Assembly (NCBI GenBank): GCA_964215955.1
Contig: CAXPDR010000017.1
Coordinates: forward strand, 1-64,000
Reading direction: 5' to 3'
Origin: GCA-2706205 sp964215955
Lineage (GTDB): Bacteria > Bdellovibrionota > Bacteriovoracia > Bacteriovoracales > Bacteriovoracaceae
DNA: 64,000 nucleotides
Both the position numbers and the translations under genes were made by a program. Below, one piece after another: positions 8,511-17,606 of this stretch. Positions within the stretch are counted from its first letter, which is position 1; the number at the start of each line of letters is the position of its first letter. The notes beneath the pieces were generated by a model. That model was given only the letters and a program-made list of their open reading frames with translations, had not been told where the DNA came from and did no database searches.

Positions 8511-11500
8511 ATGAGTGAAAGTTTAAAAGTAACAATTTACAAGAATAATGAAATGGTGAAGGAAGTTGATCTTTCTTCATCTTCATTTATTATAGGACGT
8601 TCGAAGAAATCAGACGTCTTTGTGAAAGATAATCTTTTAAGTCGAAAACATGTCGAAGTAAAAATTGAAAATGAAGCGATTTTTGTTAAGGACCTAAAAA
8701 CAACAAATGGAACCATTTTAAATGGTGAAAAACTTGTCCACAATGAATGGACAGAATTAGAGGAAGATGAACAACTCTATATAGGCGATGATAATTCCCT
8801 ATATCTCGTCTTTGAGTTTGTTGAAAATGATGAGGCTACAAAAATTGTAAATCTTAGTGATATTGAATCTCAAACGAATAAAAAAATAGGCACTACAAAC
8901 GTTTCCGGAAATTTAGCCCACAAAGTGGAGGAGTTTGATTCCTCAAATACGTCTAGTAATGTTAGAGAAATTATTAGTAAAGTTGAAAATGATAAAGGCA
9001 CAGAATTTTCAGAAATTGAATTACTAGAAATTAAAAAAATAGAAATAGATGCTCAAGTTAAAGCTTTAAAGCTTAAAGAAGAAAGTGAGCAAGAAGCTCA
9101 AAGAGTTCTTGATAAAGCTCAAATAGAATCTGAAAAGATATTAAATGATGCTGAAGATGAAGCAGACGAAATTCTTCAAAATGTTGAAAAAGAGGTTTTT
9201 GAATTAAAAGAAACTACACGTAAAACAACCGAAGAGTTACTGTCCCGAGCAGATAAAGAAGCTCATAAGCTTTTAGAGGACGCTAAATTTAAGTCAGAAA
9301 AGCTCTTAAGTGAGAGTGAAAAAACATCAAACGAGAGGCTCTCAGAGTCAAAGAATGAAGCTGATCGTTTATTGTCAAACGCTAAAAATGAAAGTGAACT
9401 TACTTTAAGTAGGGCCAGACGTGAAGCTGAAGAACAAATTGAGGACTCTAAAGAAAAAGCAAGCCGTCTTTTAAATGATGCCGAGGAGAAGTCTTCCTCC
9501 TTAATTAGAAAAGCAGAAGATAAGTCTTCTTATATGCTGAGAAATGCTGAGTCTGAAAGAGATAATATCCTTAATAAAGCCAATAGAGATGCTGAACGTT
9601 TAACTTCTGACGCAAAAGACGAATATAATCGTATATCTAGAAAATTAGAGGATTCATACAAAGAAAGAGAAGAGCTTTCCGAAAAAACGAAAGATCTTAG
9701 AGAGGAATTAAAAAATAGTAAAGAAGAGAAAATCGAAAATGAACGAAAAGTTGACTCATTACAAAGGGAAATTAGTACCTTAAATAGTGAGTTGAATGTT
9801 CTTAAAGATAGACACGAAGATGCTCTAAAAGATCTTGAGAATAAAAAGATTGAGCTACAAAGCCAAACCGAAGAGTTAGAATATAGTATCAATAGTTTGA
9901 AACAAGATAAGGATACTTATTTTACTGAGTCAGAAAGGCTTAAGAAACAGGTTGAAGTCCTTGAAAAGGATCTCGAGACTTTAAATTTTAAACAAGATCA
10001 AATCCTAGATTCTATTAGTAAAAATGAAGAATGGCTTGAAAAACTTTATAGTGATAAGAAAAAACTTGTTGAAGAAAATAAAGAAGTTGAGAGTAAGCAT
10101 GCAAAATTAAATGAAGATGTATCTGTACTTGAAAATAAACTTAATAATTTACAAGATCAGATTGATAATAAAGAAAGTTATTTACAAGATATAGAAGATA
10201 AGGCCCTTGATTATTTTAATCGTGAAAAAGAAAAGCACGAAGATAACCTGAAAAATCTTATAGAAATCGATACAAAAGCCTTTGAAGAACAAAAACAAAA
10301 AAACTATAAAATAGCTAAAGATATCATAGGCAAAGCAAAGTTTGATGCAGACAAAATGGTAGAAGAAGCTACTAATGAATCAAGTGTTCTTAAAGAAGAA
10401 GCTAATGATTTGTTAGAAGACACAAAAAATAAAAACGCAGAAATTACTGAAATTAAGGACAAGCTTGAAAGACAACTTGGAGAAGAAAGACAAAAGCTAG
10501 AAGCAGAAATTGAGCAGTTAAAAAATAATGCACAAGCCGAAGCGGATGAGATTAAAAATAAGGCCCTTTCTGAGTATGAAACAGCTGTTGTTGGAGCTAA
10601 AGAAAAGTACGATCAAATTTTAGAAAAGGCTAACTCTGAAGCTGAAGAAACACTCAAGAATGCTCAAGAAGAATCCCACGAACTTTTACAAAAAAGTAAG
10701 GATGAACTTGAAGATGTTCAAAATGCTGTTAAAGAAACTTTGGAAGCTGCTAAGAATAAAGCAAAGAAAATTGAGGAAGATGGAATTGCTGCCATTAAAG
10801 AAAAACAAGCATTAGTCGCTGAACAGCACTCTCTTATAGAAAATGAAATTAATGAAATTATTAATAAGAAAAAGAAGATCGAAGAGGAAGCTAAGCAGTT
10901 AGAAATCAATTTAGAAGAGAGAAAAGCCTCTGTTCTTGCGGAAGCAAAGGCGGAAGCAGAAAAAATAAAAGAAGCCGCACTTGAGGCAAAGAAGAAGGCC
11001 GAAGAAGAAAGTCTATCTCTCAAAGATAAGATGATTCTAGAAGCTCAGGATGAAATTGTTAAAAATGAAGAAGCAGCTAGAGCGAAAGCTGAAGAGAAAT
11101 TAGGTAAAGAAAAACAGGCCATCGCCAAGTTAAGGGCGCAGGAGATTGAAAAACTAAAAGAAATGAAAAAGAATGAAGAATCGGAGCTTAATTCAAGAAA
11201 AATTGAGTATGCCGATACCATTGCAAAAGGGCTTTTCAATTTAGTTAATGTTAAAATGCAAGAGGCCGTGAGTAAAAAACTTGGAGCAGACGATGTTCTT
11301 GTTGAAGCTCAGCAAATTGAGTACCTTGTTAAATCTAGCCTGTTAGATGATAATCCAGAAAACAATGAAATGCTTAAAAAACTTAATCCTTATGGGAAAA
11401 CTGGAAAAGGAAAAAGTACCAAACTTATGAAAAGGATTGGTATAGGCGCAGGTGTTATAGCATTTCTTTTTATAATTCATTTAATTTTTCCTAACTTTTA

Positions 11501-11996
11501 CTCTTCAATGACATCTTCCGTTGGTGATAAGGTCGCTATAAAAGAGTCAGCTAAAGATCTTTACCTAAAACAGTTAAAAGAAAAAGAAGCAAATGCTCCA
11601 AAGTTTGAACCACAACAAACAGATGCTTTTAAGGGAAATTATACTGACAATCTTATTTATTCTAGGGGATATTCTGATTTGTGGCTAACAGATGATTTAC
11701 AAAAAGAATGGACTATAAAAGTTGATGAAATTATTGTGTATAAATTGGAATTAGCTGATAAAAAAGTTGTTGAATATATCTCTGAAGAGTTCAAAGTTGT
11801 AAGAGAGCTGAATAATTTAAGAAGAAAAATCAAATTCGATACTCAAGATCAACAAATACAAGAAATGAGAGATCTTGAAGCTGAATTAAAAGTAAAGCTA
11901 ATTGAGATCCTAGATGGAGAGAAGAACTTTAAGCGTATGATGAGTGAGCAGAAAAAGTTCTTTTTGAATTACAAAAATAAAAATCTAAGTAAATAA
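8511..11996 (+). CDS. FHA-domain protein with giant hendecad coiled coil and C-terminal TM
   Basis: The 1161-residue protein starts 7 bases after the MotA-like gene. Residues 1-80 are a canonical FHA phosphothreonine-binding domain (GR29-30, S44-R-x-H47, N66-G67, N71-G72). Residues 192-378 are seventeen consecutive 11-residue repeats (for example SKNEADRLLSN, AKNESELTLSR, ARREAEEQIED), and a second block of eight fills about 674-761. Heptad coiled coil lies between and after. One membrane helix sits near 977-998, leaving a C-terminal domain of about 160 residues outside. Hendecads form near-straight or right-handed coils, as in DivIVA-like scaffolds and ATP-synthase stalks. I infer a cytoplasmic stalk or tail that ties a phosphorylation signal to the ion channel. 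No Ser/Thr kinase is encoded nearby. Confidence 0.85.
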   Translation: MSESLKVTIYKNNEMVKEVDLSSSSFIIGRSKKSDVFVKDNLLSRKHVEVKIENEAIFVKDLKTTNGTILNGEKLVHNEWTELEEDEQLYIGDDNSLYLVFEFVENDEATKIVNLSDIESQTNKKIGTTNVSGNLAHKVEEFDSSNTSSNVREIISKVENDKGTEFSEIELLEIKKIEIDAQVKALKLKEESEQEAQRVLDKAQIESEKILNDAEDEADEILQNVEKEVFELKETTRKTTEELLSRADKEAHKLLEDAKFKSEKLLSESEKTSNERLSESKNEADRLLSNAKNESELTLSRARREAEEQIEDSKEKASRLLNDAEEKSSSLIRKAEDKSSYMLRNAESERDNILNKANRDAERLTSDAKDEYNRISRKLEDSYKEREELSEKTKDLREELKNSKEEKIENERKVDSLQREISTLNSELNVLKDRHEDALKDLENKKIELQSQTEELEYSINSLKQDKDTYFTESERLKKQVEVLEKDLETLNFKQDQILDSISKNEEWLEKLYSDKKKLVEENKEVESKHAKLNEDVSVLENKLNNLQDQIDNKESYLQDIEDKALDYFNREKEKHEDNLKNLIEIDTKAFEEQKQKNYKIAKDIIGKAKFDADKMVEEATNESSVLKEEANDLLEDTKNKNAEITEIKDKLERQLGEERQKLEAEIEQLKNNAQAEADEIKNKALSEYETAVVGAKEKYDQILEKANSEAEETLKNAQEESHELLQKSKDELEDVQNAVKETLEAAKNKAKKIEEDGIAAIKEKQALVAEQHSLIENEINEIINKKKKIEEEAKQLEINLEERKASVLAEAKAEAEKIKEAALEAKKKAEEESLSLKDKMILEAQDEIVKNEEAARAKAEEKLGKEKQAIAKLRAQEIEKLKEMKKNEESELNSRKIEYADTIAKGLFNLVNVKMQEAVSKKLGADDVLVEAQQIEYLVKSSLLDDNPENNEMLKKLNPYGKTGKGKSTKLMKRIGIGAGVIAFLFIIHLIFPNFYSSMTSSVGDKVAIKESAKDLYLKQLKEKEANAPKFEPQQTDAFKGNYTDNLIYSRGYSDLWLTDDLQKEWTIKVDEIIVYKLELADKKVVEYISEEFKVVRELNNLRRKIKFDTQDQQIQEMRDLEAELKVKLIEILDGEKNFKRMMSEQKKFFLNYKNKNLSK

Positions 11997-11997
11997 A

Positions 11998-12321
11998 TTA
12001 ACATTTAAGGTCAACGAATAAATCATGTGTGGACGACATAATTCCGCCTGATGCAGGCTTTTCTTGTTCATTTAAAAGAATCATTAGATCGGTTAAACCT
12101 GAATTGCAATCGATTAATGTCCCAAATTGATCTTTTTGAGTTTTACAATCTTTATAATTATACTCCTGACCTTTAAACTCTAAATGCGTAATTGTTTTTT
12201 TCTTATTAACCTTTAACTCAACTTGATCTTCACTATCATTATGGGTGAAAGAACAGTTATAGGTTTTTGATAATAAGTTCAACGAAAATGTGAGTGAGGT
12301 AAGTAAAATTAATATTTTCAT
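11998..12321 (-). CDS. Small secreted protein, unknown family
   Basis: The 107-residue product has a signal peptide (MKILILLTSLTFSLNLLSK) followed by about 85 residues with three cysteines, the last of them the C-terminal residue (LKC). The ATG at 12321 is chosen over the codon at 12339 because AAGGAG lies 8 bases before it. It looks like a small periplasmic or surface protein; no family is recognised. It converges on the FHA gene with one base between the stop codons. Nothing links it functionally to that operon. Confidence 0.6.
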   Translation of the reverse strand: MKILILLTSLTFSLNLLSKTYNCSFTHNDSEDQVELKVNKKKTITHLEFKGQEYNYKDCKTQKDQFGTLIDCNSGLTDLMILLNEQEKPASGGIMSSTHDLFVDLKC

Positions 12322-12499
12322 GTGTGTGTCTCCTTGCATTATATTCTAAACTAAACAAAGATTAATTGTAGGTGGGTAAATTTAATCATTTATCTTGATA
12401 TCTGAGGCTTTTGGTCTGTTGATGGTTTTAAAAGTTATGACTTAAACAAAATTATAGCTATAATTGATTTGAAATATTTATCCTAAAAAGGTGGTACTT

Positions 12500-13132
12500 A
12501 TGAAATTATTGATTTTACTTTTAATAGCTACTGGATGTTCCAGAAGTTTGGAAAAAGACTATAAAGTTGTAGACGCTTCTCATCAAGAAATTCCAGAATG
12601 GGTTGAGGATCTAGAAGAGTATCTTGATGATGAAGTCGATGAAGATGATTTAAAGGATAATAGGTTTTATTCTTATTCAACAGTTGCTAAAAATGATCGA
12701 GATATTGCCTGCAAGATTGCTAATGCAAACGCATCTTCGGCTATTGCGAGTGAAATATCTACTTTTATAGAAGAGAAGTTCAAACAAGAATTAGATGGTG
12801 ATGCATCAAGTTCTAGCAAAAAACTTACAGAGTTTGTTGTAAATGATCTGAAAAAAGTCGTTAGTGCAGATATCGTTGGAGCACAAAAATACCGAGAGTA
12901 TTGGGAAAAGAGAAGGTTTATGCAGGACAAAGGAGCTACAAAAAATTGGGACGGGTTTGTCTGTACTGTCTTGTTTAAAATTCCAAAATCTCATCTGAAA
13001 AAAGCTTTTAAAAGAACTGAAGAAAAATTAAAAGAGCAGACCATTGCTTCAAATCATTCTAAAGTTGAAAAAGTCATGGTTGAGCTACTTGAAAAGTATA
13101 TGAGTGATCAAAAAGAATCTAAAAAAAATTAA
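12500..13132 (+). CDS. Lipoprotein, possibly LPP20-like
   Basis: The 210-residue product begins MKLLILLLIATGCS, a short lipoprotein signal with Cys about residue 13. The ATG at 12500 has AAGGTGG upstream; the GTG at 12491 lies inside that site. The mature part opens with IPEWVEDLEEYLDD, then an Ala-rich helix (ANANASSAIASEIS) and a late strand CTVLFKIPKSHLKKAF. This order resembles LPP20-type envelope lipoproteins, where a tryptophan motif precedes an Ala-rich helix, but the match is by eye only. Its role is unknown. It ends two bases from the convergent fadH-like gene. Confidence 0.6.
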   Translation: MKLLILLLIATGCSRSLEKDYKVVDASHQEIPEWVEDLEEYLDDEVDEDDLKDNRFYSYSTVAKNDRDIACKIANANASSAIASEISTFIEEKFKQELDGDASSSSKKLTEFVVNDLKKVVSADIVGAQKYREYWEKRRFMQDKGATKNWDGFVCTVLFKIPKSHLKKAFKRTEEKLKEQTIASNHSKVEKVMVELLEKYMSDQKESKKN

Positions 13133-13134
13133 AC

Positions 13135-15162
13135 CTATAGGGAGTTGGCCAGTCTAACTCCCTCATCAATAGCTCTTTTAGCGTCTATCTCCTGTGCAAG
13201 TAAGGCACCTCCGATGAGATGACAAGGAATTGTAAGTTCACTTTTGGCTTCATGAAATAAGTTATTCTCTGATACTTGGCCAGCACAAAGTATAATACTA
13301 TCAACAGGTAAAACTCTTTTATTTCCATCCTGAGATATGTGAAGTCCTTCATCACTGACTTTTTCGTAGGTGACTCCTCCAATAAATTCAATTTTCTTAT
13401 CTTTTAAGGATTGTCTGTGGATCCAGCCGGTTGTTTTTCCAAGTGATTTACCAAATTTAGTTTGTTTTCTTTGTAATAAAATAATTTTTCTGACGGCCGG
13501 AGGGGTGTGTTTTTTTGTCAGGGCACCTCTTGTTTTGTATTCGGTATCAATTCCCCATTCTTTTAAAAACTCATCTAAGTTTAAACTGGTACTATCTTTT
13601 GGTGATTCATAGGCAAGGTGTTCGCAAACGTCAAAGCCAATTCCACCTGCGCCAATAACTGCCACTGAAGCCCCAGCTTTTTTATTGCCTAAAATTAAAT
13701 CAGGATAGCTAATAACCTTGGGATGATCAATACCGTCTATCTTTGGAGTTCTAGGGGTAATTCCTGAAGCAAAAATAATTTCATCAGCATCGAGCTTTTT
13801 TAATTCTGTTAGGTTCATTTCAAAGTTTAGGACGAGATTGATATTTAATAATTCTATCTGAGCCTTAAAGTATCTAATTGTTTCATTAAACTCTTCTTTA
13901 CCTGGGATTCTACGTGCTAAATTAAATTGACCACCAATTTCTGACTTCTTTTCATATATTGAGACCTCATGGCCTTTTTTTGCTGCTTCAATGGCAAAAG
14001 AGATTCCAGCAGGACCTGCACCTATAACTATGAGTTTTTTCTTTCTTTTCGTTTTATTTTGATTAAATTCTGTTTCATGACAGGCTTTTGGATTTACTAA
14101 GCATGAAGCAACTTTATTTTTAAATATGTGGTCAAGGCATGCTTGGTTACATGCGATACAGGTGTTAATGAGATGAGATTGATTGTTCTTTGCTTTTTGC
14201 ACAAATTCAGGGTCTGCTAAAAAAGGACGGGCCATACTGATCATATCGGCAGTTCCATCTTGAATTATTTTATTAGCATCCTCTGGGTTGTTAATTCTAT
14301 TAGTGGCTATAACAGGTAAATTTGTATGTTCTTTCACCTTTTTAGTTATCCATGCAAAAGCAGCTCTAGGGACCATAGTTGCAATCGTTGGAATTCTCGC
14401 TTCATGCCAACCAATCCCTGTATTAATTATATCAACATCATTGTCCTCTAAGAGCTTTGCTAATTTTATAACTTCCTCAAAACTCATTCCATTCTTAACT
14501 AGATCTAACATGGATAATCTAAAAATTATTATGAACTCACGGCCACACTTTTTTCTTATGGCCCTAATAATCTCTAAAGCAAGTCTTGAACGATTTTCAA
14601 AGCTCCCTCCATATTTATCAGTCCTATGATTAGTACAAGGTGAAAGAAATTGATTAATTAAATAACCTTCACTTCCCATTATTTCAACACCATCATAATC
14701 GGCTTTTTTGGCCAGAGAAGCAGTATTGGCGTAATCATAAATGGTTTTTCTTATTTCTAAACTCGTCAGTTTTCTCGCCTTAAAAGGTGATATTGGAGCT
14801 TTCGTTTTTGAAGCTGAGACGATTAAAGGATGGTAACCATATCTTCCAGCATGCAGTATTTGTAAACATATTTTTGTTGGATATTTATGAACGGCCTTAG
14901 TAATTTTTTTATGCTTTTTAATTTGCCAAGGAAAACTTAATTGATGGCCAAAAGGAGAGAGTCTTCCAAATAAATTAGGTGCAATTCCTCCGGTAACAAT
15001 AATTCCAACGCCACCTTTTGCTCGTTCTTCATAAAAACTGGCCTGTTTTTCAAAACCATTTTTTTCTTCTTCTAGTCCTGTGTGCATGGAGCCCATTAAA
15101 ATTCTATTTTGAATTTGGGTATAGCCTAAATCAAGGGGAGTGAATATGTCTTTATTGCTCAT
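13135..15162 (-). CDS. fadH: 2,4-dienoyl-CoA reductase (FadH) / Old Yellow Enzyme family flavoprotein
   Basis: The 675-residue protein has the three-part layout of FadH. An FMN-binding TIM barrel covers residues 1 to about 340. A 4Fe-4S cluster site follows, with cysteines in CIACNQACLD and VASCLVNPKAC. Two Rossmann modules for FAD and NAD(P) end the chain (VIGAGPAGISFAIEA and VAVIGAGGIGFDVCEH). FadH uses NADPH to reduce the 2,4-dienoyl-CoA intermediates of unsaturated fatty acid beta-oxidation, and length and order match it well. Close relatives with the same architecture act on other enones or on trimethylamine, so the substrate is likely but not certain. AAGG lies nine bases before the ATG. 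It is divergent from the 15209 gene. Confidence 0.85.
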   Translation of the reverse strand: MSNKDIFTPLDLGYTQIQNRILMGSMHTGLEEEKNGFEKQASFYEERAKGGVGIIVTGGIAPNLFGRLSPFGHQLSFPWQIKKHKKITKAVHKYPTKICLQILHAGRYGYHPLIVSASKTKAPISPFKARKLTSLEIRKTIYDYANTASLAKKADYDGVEIMGSEGYLINQFLSPCTNHRTDKYGGSFENRSRLALEIIRAIRKKCGREFIIIFRLSMLDLVKNGMSFEEVIKLAKLLEDNDVDIINTGIGWHEARIPTIATMVPRAAFAWITKKVKEHTNLPVIATNRINNPEDANKIIQDGTADMISMARPFLADPEFVQKAKNNQSHLINTCIACNQACLDHIFKNKVASCLVNPKACHETEFNQNKTKRKKKLIVIGAGPAGISFAIEAAKKGHEVSIYEKKSEIGGQFNLARRIPGKEEFNETIRYFKAQIELLNINLVLNFEMNLTELKKLDADEIIFASGITPRTPKIDGIDHPKVISYPDLILGNKKAGASVAVIGAGGIGFDVCEHLAYESPKDSTSLNLDEFLKEWGIDTEYKTRGALTKKHTPPAVRKIILLQRKQTKFGKSLGKTTGWIHRQSLKDKKIEFIGGVTYEKVSDEGLHISQDGNKRVLPVDSIILCAGQVSENNLFHEAKSELTIPCHLIGGALLAQEIDAKRAIDEGVRLANSL
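13140..13162 (-). terminator. possible terminator at fadH 3' end
   Basis: GGGAGTT (13140-13146) and AACTCCC (13156-13162) form a 7-bp stem with a 9-base loop. On the minus strand a run of eight T lies about 15 bases beyond, so it would be an imperfect intrinsic terminator overlapping the last codons of fadH. Confidence 0.35.
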
Positions 15163-15208
15163 TTTGCATAACCTTACATAAAAACTGATAATAGATTATT
15201 ATTATAAC

Positions 15209-15994
15209 ATGAAAACAAAATATCAAAATTTAATTTCTAACTTAGTACCTTATTGTGTTCTCGCTCCTGGGCATAATTTAAATCTTAATCGTAACATTTT
15301 AGGGATGCAGCTAGATCAAAATAATATTTTTAATCCTCTCTTAACTTCTTCAAGAGATTTCATTGAAAAAATTTATAAAATGGATGAACTAACTTTTGGA
15401 GATCAGGGTATGCAAATGGAAAAATGGGTATTTTTCGATTGCTCTGTGATGCCTGGCTTTGTATTCGGATTTGCGGTAAAGGGAAGCGACTTAGATATAG
15501 AAGATCGAACACTTTTAGGGATAAAGGAAAATGAAATTTTTCCTGTAAGTATGTATATTGCTATACCTATGCTTGAGAGAGCAGCCTGGTTTGGGCACAA
15601 TTTATCTTCGTTGAATGGAAAACTTCGAAAGAATTTATCTGGGCTTGGGTTATTAACCAAGGCAATCGCTTTGGAACTATTCCAAATTAAAAATCTCTAT
15701 GGAGCTACTCAGTGGGACTCAAGGGCATTATTGATTCATAGAAAATTAGGACGAATGGAACTCCAAAGCTCCTTTACTCCAATCCATAGTAAAAATAATA
15801 CTTTATGTTATAAAAGCGAGCCTTTTGATCTAATAGATGTAGTAAGTGAACGACAAATTATTGATGAAAGTGGAAGCTTATTTGATCCAAGTATTGAAAA
15901 TATTTTCAAAATTCAGAAAAGAATAGAAAATAATGAGAAGTTTGAAATTAAAAGAGTTTATTTCTATGAAGGTAAACTTCAGATTTATCTTTAG
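15209..15994 (+). CDS. Conserved protein, possibly GNAT-fold
   Basis: I cannot assign a family to this 261-residue cytoplasmic protein with confidence. The middle part (about residues 135-195) reads like an acetyltransferase core: GLGLLTKAIALELF resembles the CoA-binding loop and helix, and GATQWDSRALLIHRKLGRMEL resembles the Asn/Arg-Lys-x-Gly segment that ends many GNAT domains. There is no signal peptide or membrane helix. It is transcribed divergently from fadH with 46 bases between and overlaps the zinc-ribbon gene on the other strand by 4 bases. Confidence 0.55.
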   Translation: MKTKYQNLISNLVPYCVLAPGHNLNLNRNILGMQLDQNNIFNPLLTSSRDFIEKIYKMDELTFGDQGMQMEKWVFFDCSVMPGFVFGFAVKGSDLDIEDRTLLGIKENEIFPVSMYIAIPMLERAAWFGHNLSSLNGKLRKNLSGLGLLTKAIALELFQIKNLYGATQWDSRALLIHRKLGRMELQSSFTPIHSKNNTLCYKSEPFDLIDVVSERQIIDESGSLFDPSIENIFKIQKRIENNEKFEIKRVYFYEGKLQIYL

Positions 15995-16206
15995 GCAATA
16001 TCTTTAAAGTTTTCAATTATGATCATTTTTCTACAACCTGTATTGGAGCATAATGAAATCTCCATTTTGTAATCTTTAGAACAAACATTCATGGTTTTAC
16101 AATGGGGGCACTCAAATTGGTAGAACAAAAGCATCTTCCCAGAAGAGGCTTTAGTTTTCATTTTTTCTTCTAAATTTGTTTTGTTTTCTAAATTTTTTTT
16201 ATTCAT
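15991..16206 (-). CDS. Small zinc-ribbon protein
   Basis: The 71-residue protein has a charged Lys/Glu-rich N-terminus and a compact zinc-ribbon: CPHCKTMNVC early, then SLCSNTGCRK, giving two Cys pairs 20 or more residues apart. Such small ribbons bind nucleic acid or proteins; no specific role can be given. It converges on the 15209 gene, overlapping it by four bases. The start is uncertain because no good ribosome-binding site is seen. Confidence 0.55.
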   Translation of the reverse strand: MNKKNLENKTNLEEKMKTKASSGKMLLFYQFECPHCKTMNVCSKDYKMEISLCSNTGCRKMIIIENFKDIA

Positions 16207-16263
16207 TTAAGTGACCGCAGTTGATACATTAACTTCGGATCTTTCAAAAATAACCTAAGAAGA

Positions 16264-16297
16264 AAATAAAAAAAATGCCCTAGACAAGCTAGGGCAT
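16264..16297 (-). terminator. intrinsic terminator after Na/Pi symporter gene
   Basis: ATGCCCTAG and CTAGGGCAT form a perfect 9-bp stem with a 5-base loop (16275-16297). On the minus strand it is followed by a run of eight T, then more T-rich sequence. It lies about 30 bases past the stop of the minus-strand symporter gene. Confidence 0.85.
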
Positions 16298-16326
16298 TGT
16301 ATAAGTTCAAATTTAATTTATTTAAA

Positions 16327-17487
16327 TTATAAAACTAATGTCAATACAAATGGAACTAAGAAGAATACACAAACGATATAAGCAACACCATTTAGTCTAT
16401 TCTTAAGTGTTAAATCAGCAAGCTTATTACATAACACAATTGGAATTTGTCTTAAGCTTGGATGAACATACCAAAGTAGCATTCCTAAAACATTAAAGAA
16501 AAAGTGTACTAGTGCAATGGCAAGCCCTGAAACATTTCCGGTAAGAGAAGCTAAAAGAGCCGTTGTTGTTGTTCCAATATTAGCTCCAATTGTCACTGGT
16601 AAAATTGATTCTAAAGTAAGAACTCCAGCTCCGGCCATTGGTACTAATAATGAAGTCGTAATTGAGCTTGATTGAACTGATATAGTCAGTAAAGTACCAA
16701 ACACGATAGCTACATATCCATTTTTTGCTAAAAGGTTTTCAATAATTTGTCCTTTATTAGATTCAACAACTGCCTTCATTGTTTTTACAATAAACCCGAG
16801 GGCAATAACAATTAAAGCACCTGCAATTATAGCAAGTAAAACGCCGCCAATTGTTCCTGAAAAACCTAGGGTATCTACTACAAATGATTTAACACCTTTT
16901 GAAACTGGCTTAATTGCTGCTTTGATTGGTGATTTATAAGTTAAAGCAGAAGAAGATCCATATAACATGCTTGATGCATATAGAGCGGCTTTTTCTAGAA
17001 AACCAAACATAAGCTCTAAAGGTAATAAAATAATTACTGTTAAAATATTAAAAATATCATGAACTGTAGCTGCTGCGAAAGCATCTCTAAAGTGTTTTTG
17101 ATTTTTAAGATAACCTAATGAAACTAAAGTGTTCGTTACACTTGTCCCAAGATTTGCCCCCATAATCATAGGTATTGCTCCACCCATAGGAAGGGCCGAA
17201 GAAGCTACCAATCCAACAATAAGAGCAGTTGTAACCGAAGAACTTTGGAAAAGAACCGTAGCAAACATTCCTGAAAATAAAGCTAGTAGTGGATTGGCGG
17301 TTACATTTAAAAGACCCTTGGCAAAACCTCCACCCATTAATTTAATCGATCCTCCTAGTACTGAAACTCCAACTAGAAAGACGTATAAAAGAGAAATAAC
17401 TAATAAGACTCTTAAAATCATCTCAGTAATTTGTTTTGTACTAACGGCCGATGATGATGAATTGGCCATGCTTTCATTAGTATTCAT
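16327..17487 (-). CDS. Na+/phosphate cotransporter family protein (NptA/PhoU-less type)
   Basis: The 386-residue polytopic membrane protein carries the two inverted QSSS repeats of the type II Na/Pi symporter family: FQSSSVTTALIVGL followed by GANLGTSVTNT, and QSSSITTSLLVPM followed by GANIGTTTTALL. The family moves inorganic phosphate, or related anions, with sodium. No C-terminal PhoU domain is present, in contrast to the YjbB type. The ATG at 17487 is chosen because AAGGAG ends 8 bases before it; the GTG at 17496 overlaps that site. It stands alone with its own terminator, so it is probably regulated by itself. No pho-type genes are nearby. Confidence 0.85.
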   Translation of the reverse strand: MNTNESMANSSSSAVSTKQITEMILRVLLVISLLYVFLVGVSVLGGSIKLMGGGFAKGLLNVTANPLLALFSGMFATVLFQSSSVTTALIVGLVASSALPMGGAIPMIMGANLGTSVTNTLVSLGYLKNQKHFRDAFAAATVHDIFNILTVIILLPLELMFGFLEKAALYASSMLYGSSSALTYKSPIKAAIKPVSKGVKSFVVDTLGFSGTIGGVLLAIIAGALIVIALGFIVKTMKAVVESNKGQIIENLLAKNGYVAIVFGTLLTISVQSSSITTSLLVPMAGAGVLTLESILPVTIGANIGTTTTALLASLTGNVSGLAIALVHFFFNVLGMLLWYVHPSLRQIPIVLCNKLADLTLKNRLNGVAYIVCVFFLVPFVLTLVL

Positions 17488-17606
17488 TATTGTCACTCCT
17501 TAATTGTATCCTTGTCTTTGTGTCGGGTATTTTAATATCAAAAAATTTTAAGAACTTGTGTTATAGTTCTGTTAAGATAAAGTGAAGCTACTTATATGGT
17601 AGTTAA

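Noticed and set aside
5469..11996. Zorya anti-phage defence system
   Set aside because: The MotA/MotB-like pair resembles ZorA/ZorB, but no ZorC, ZorD or ZorE gene is present and the third gene is an FHA coiled-coil protein.
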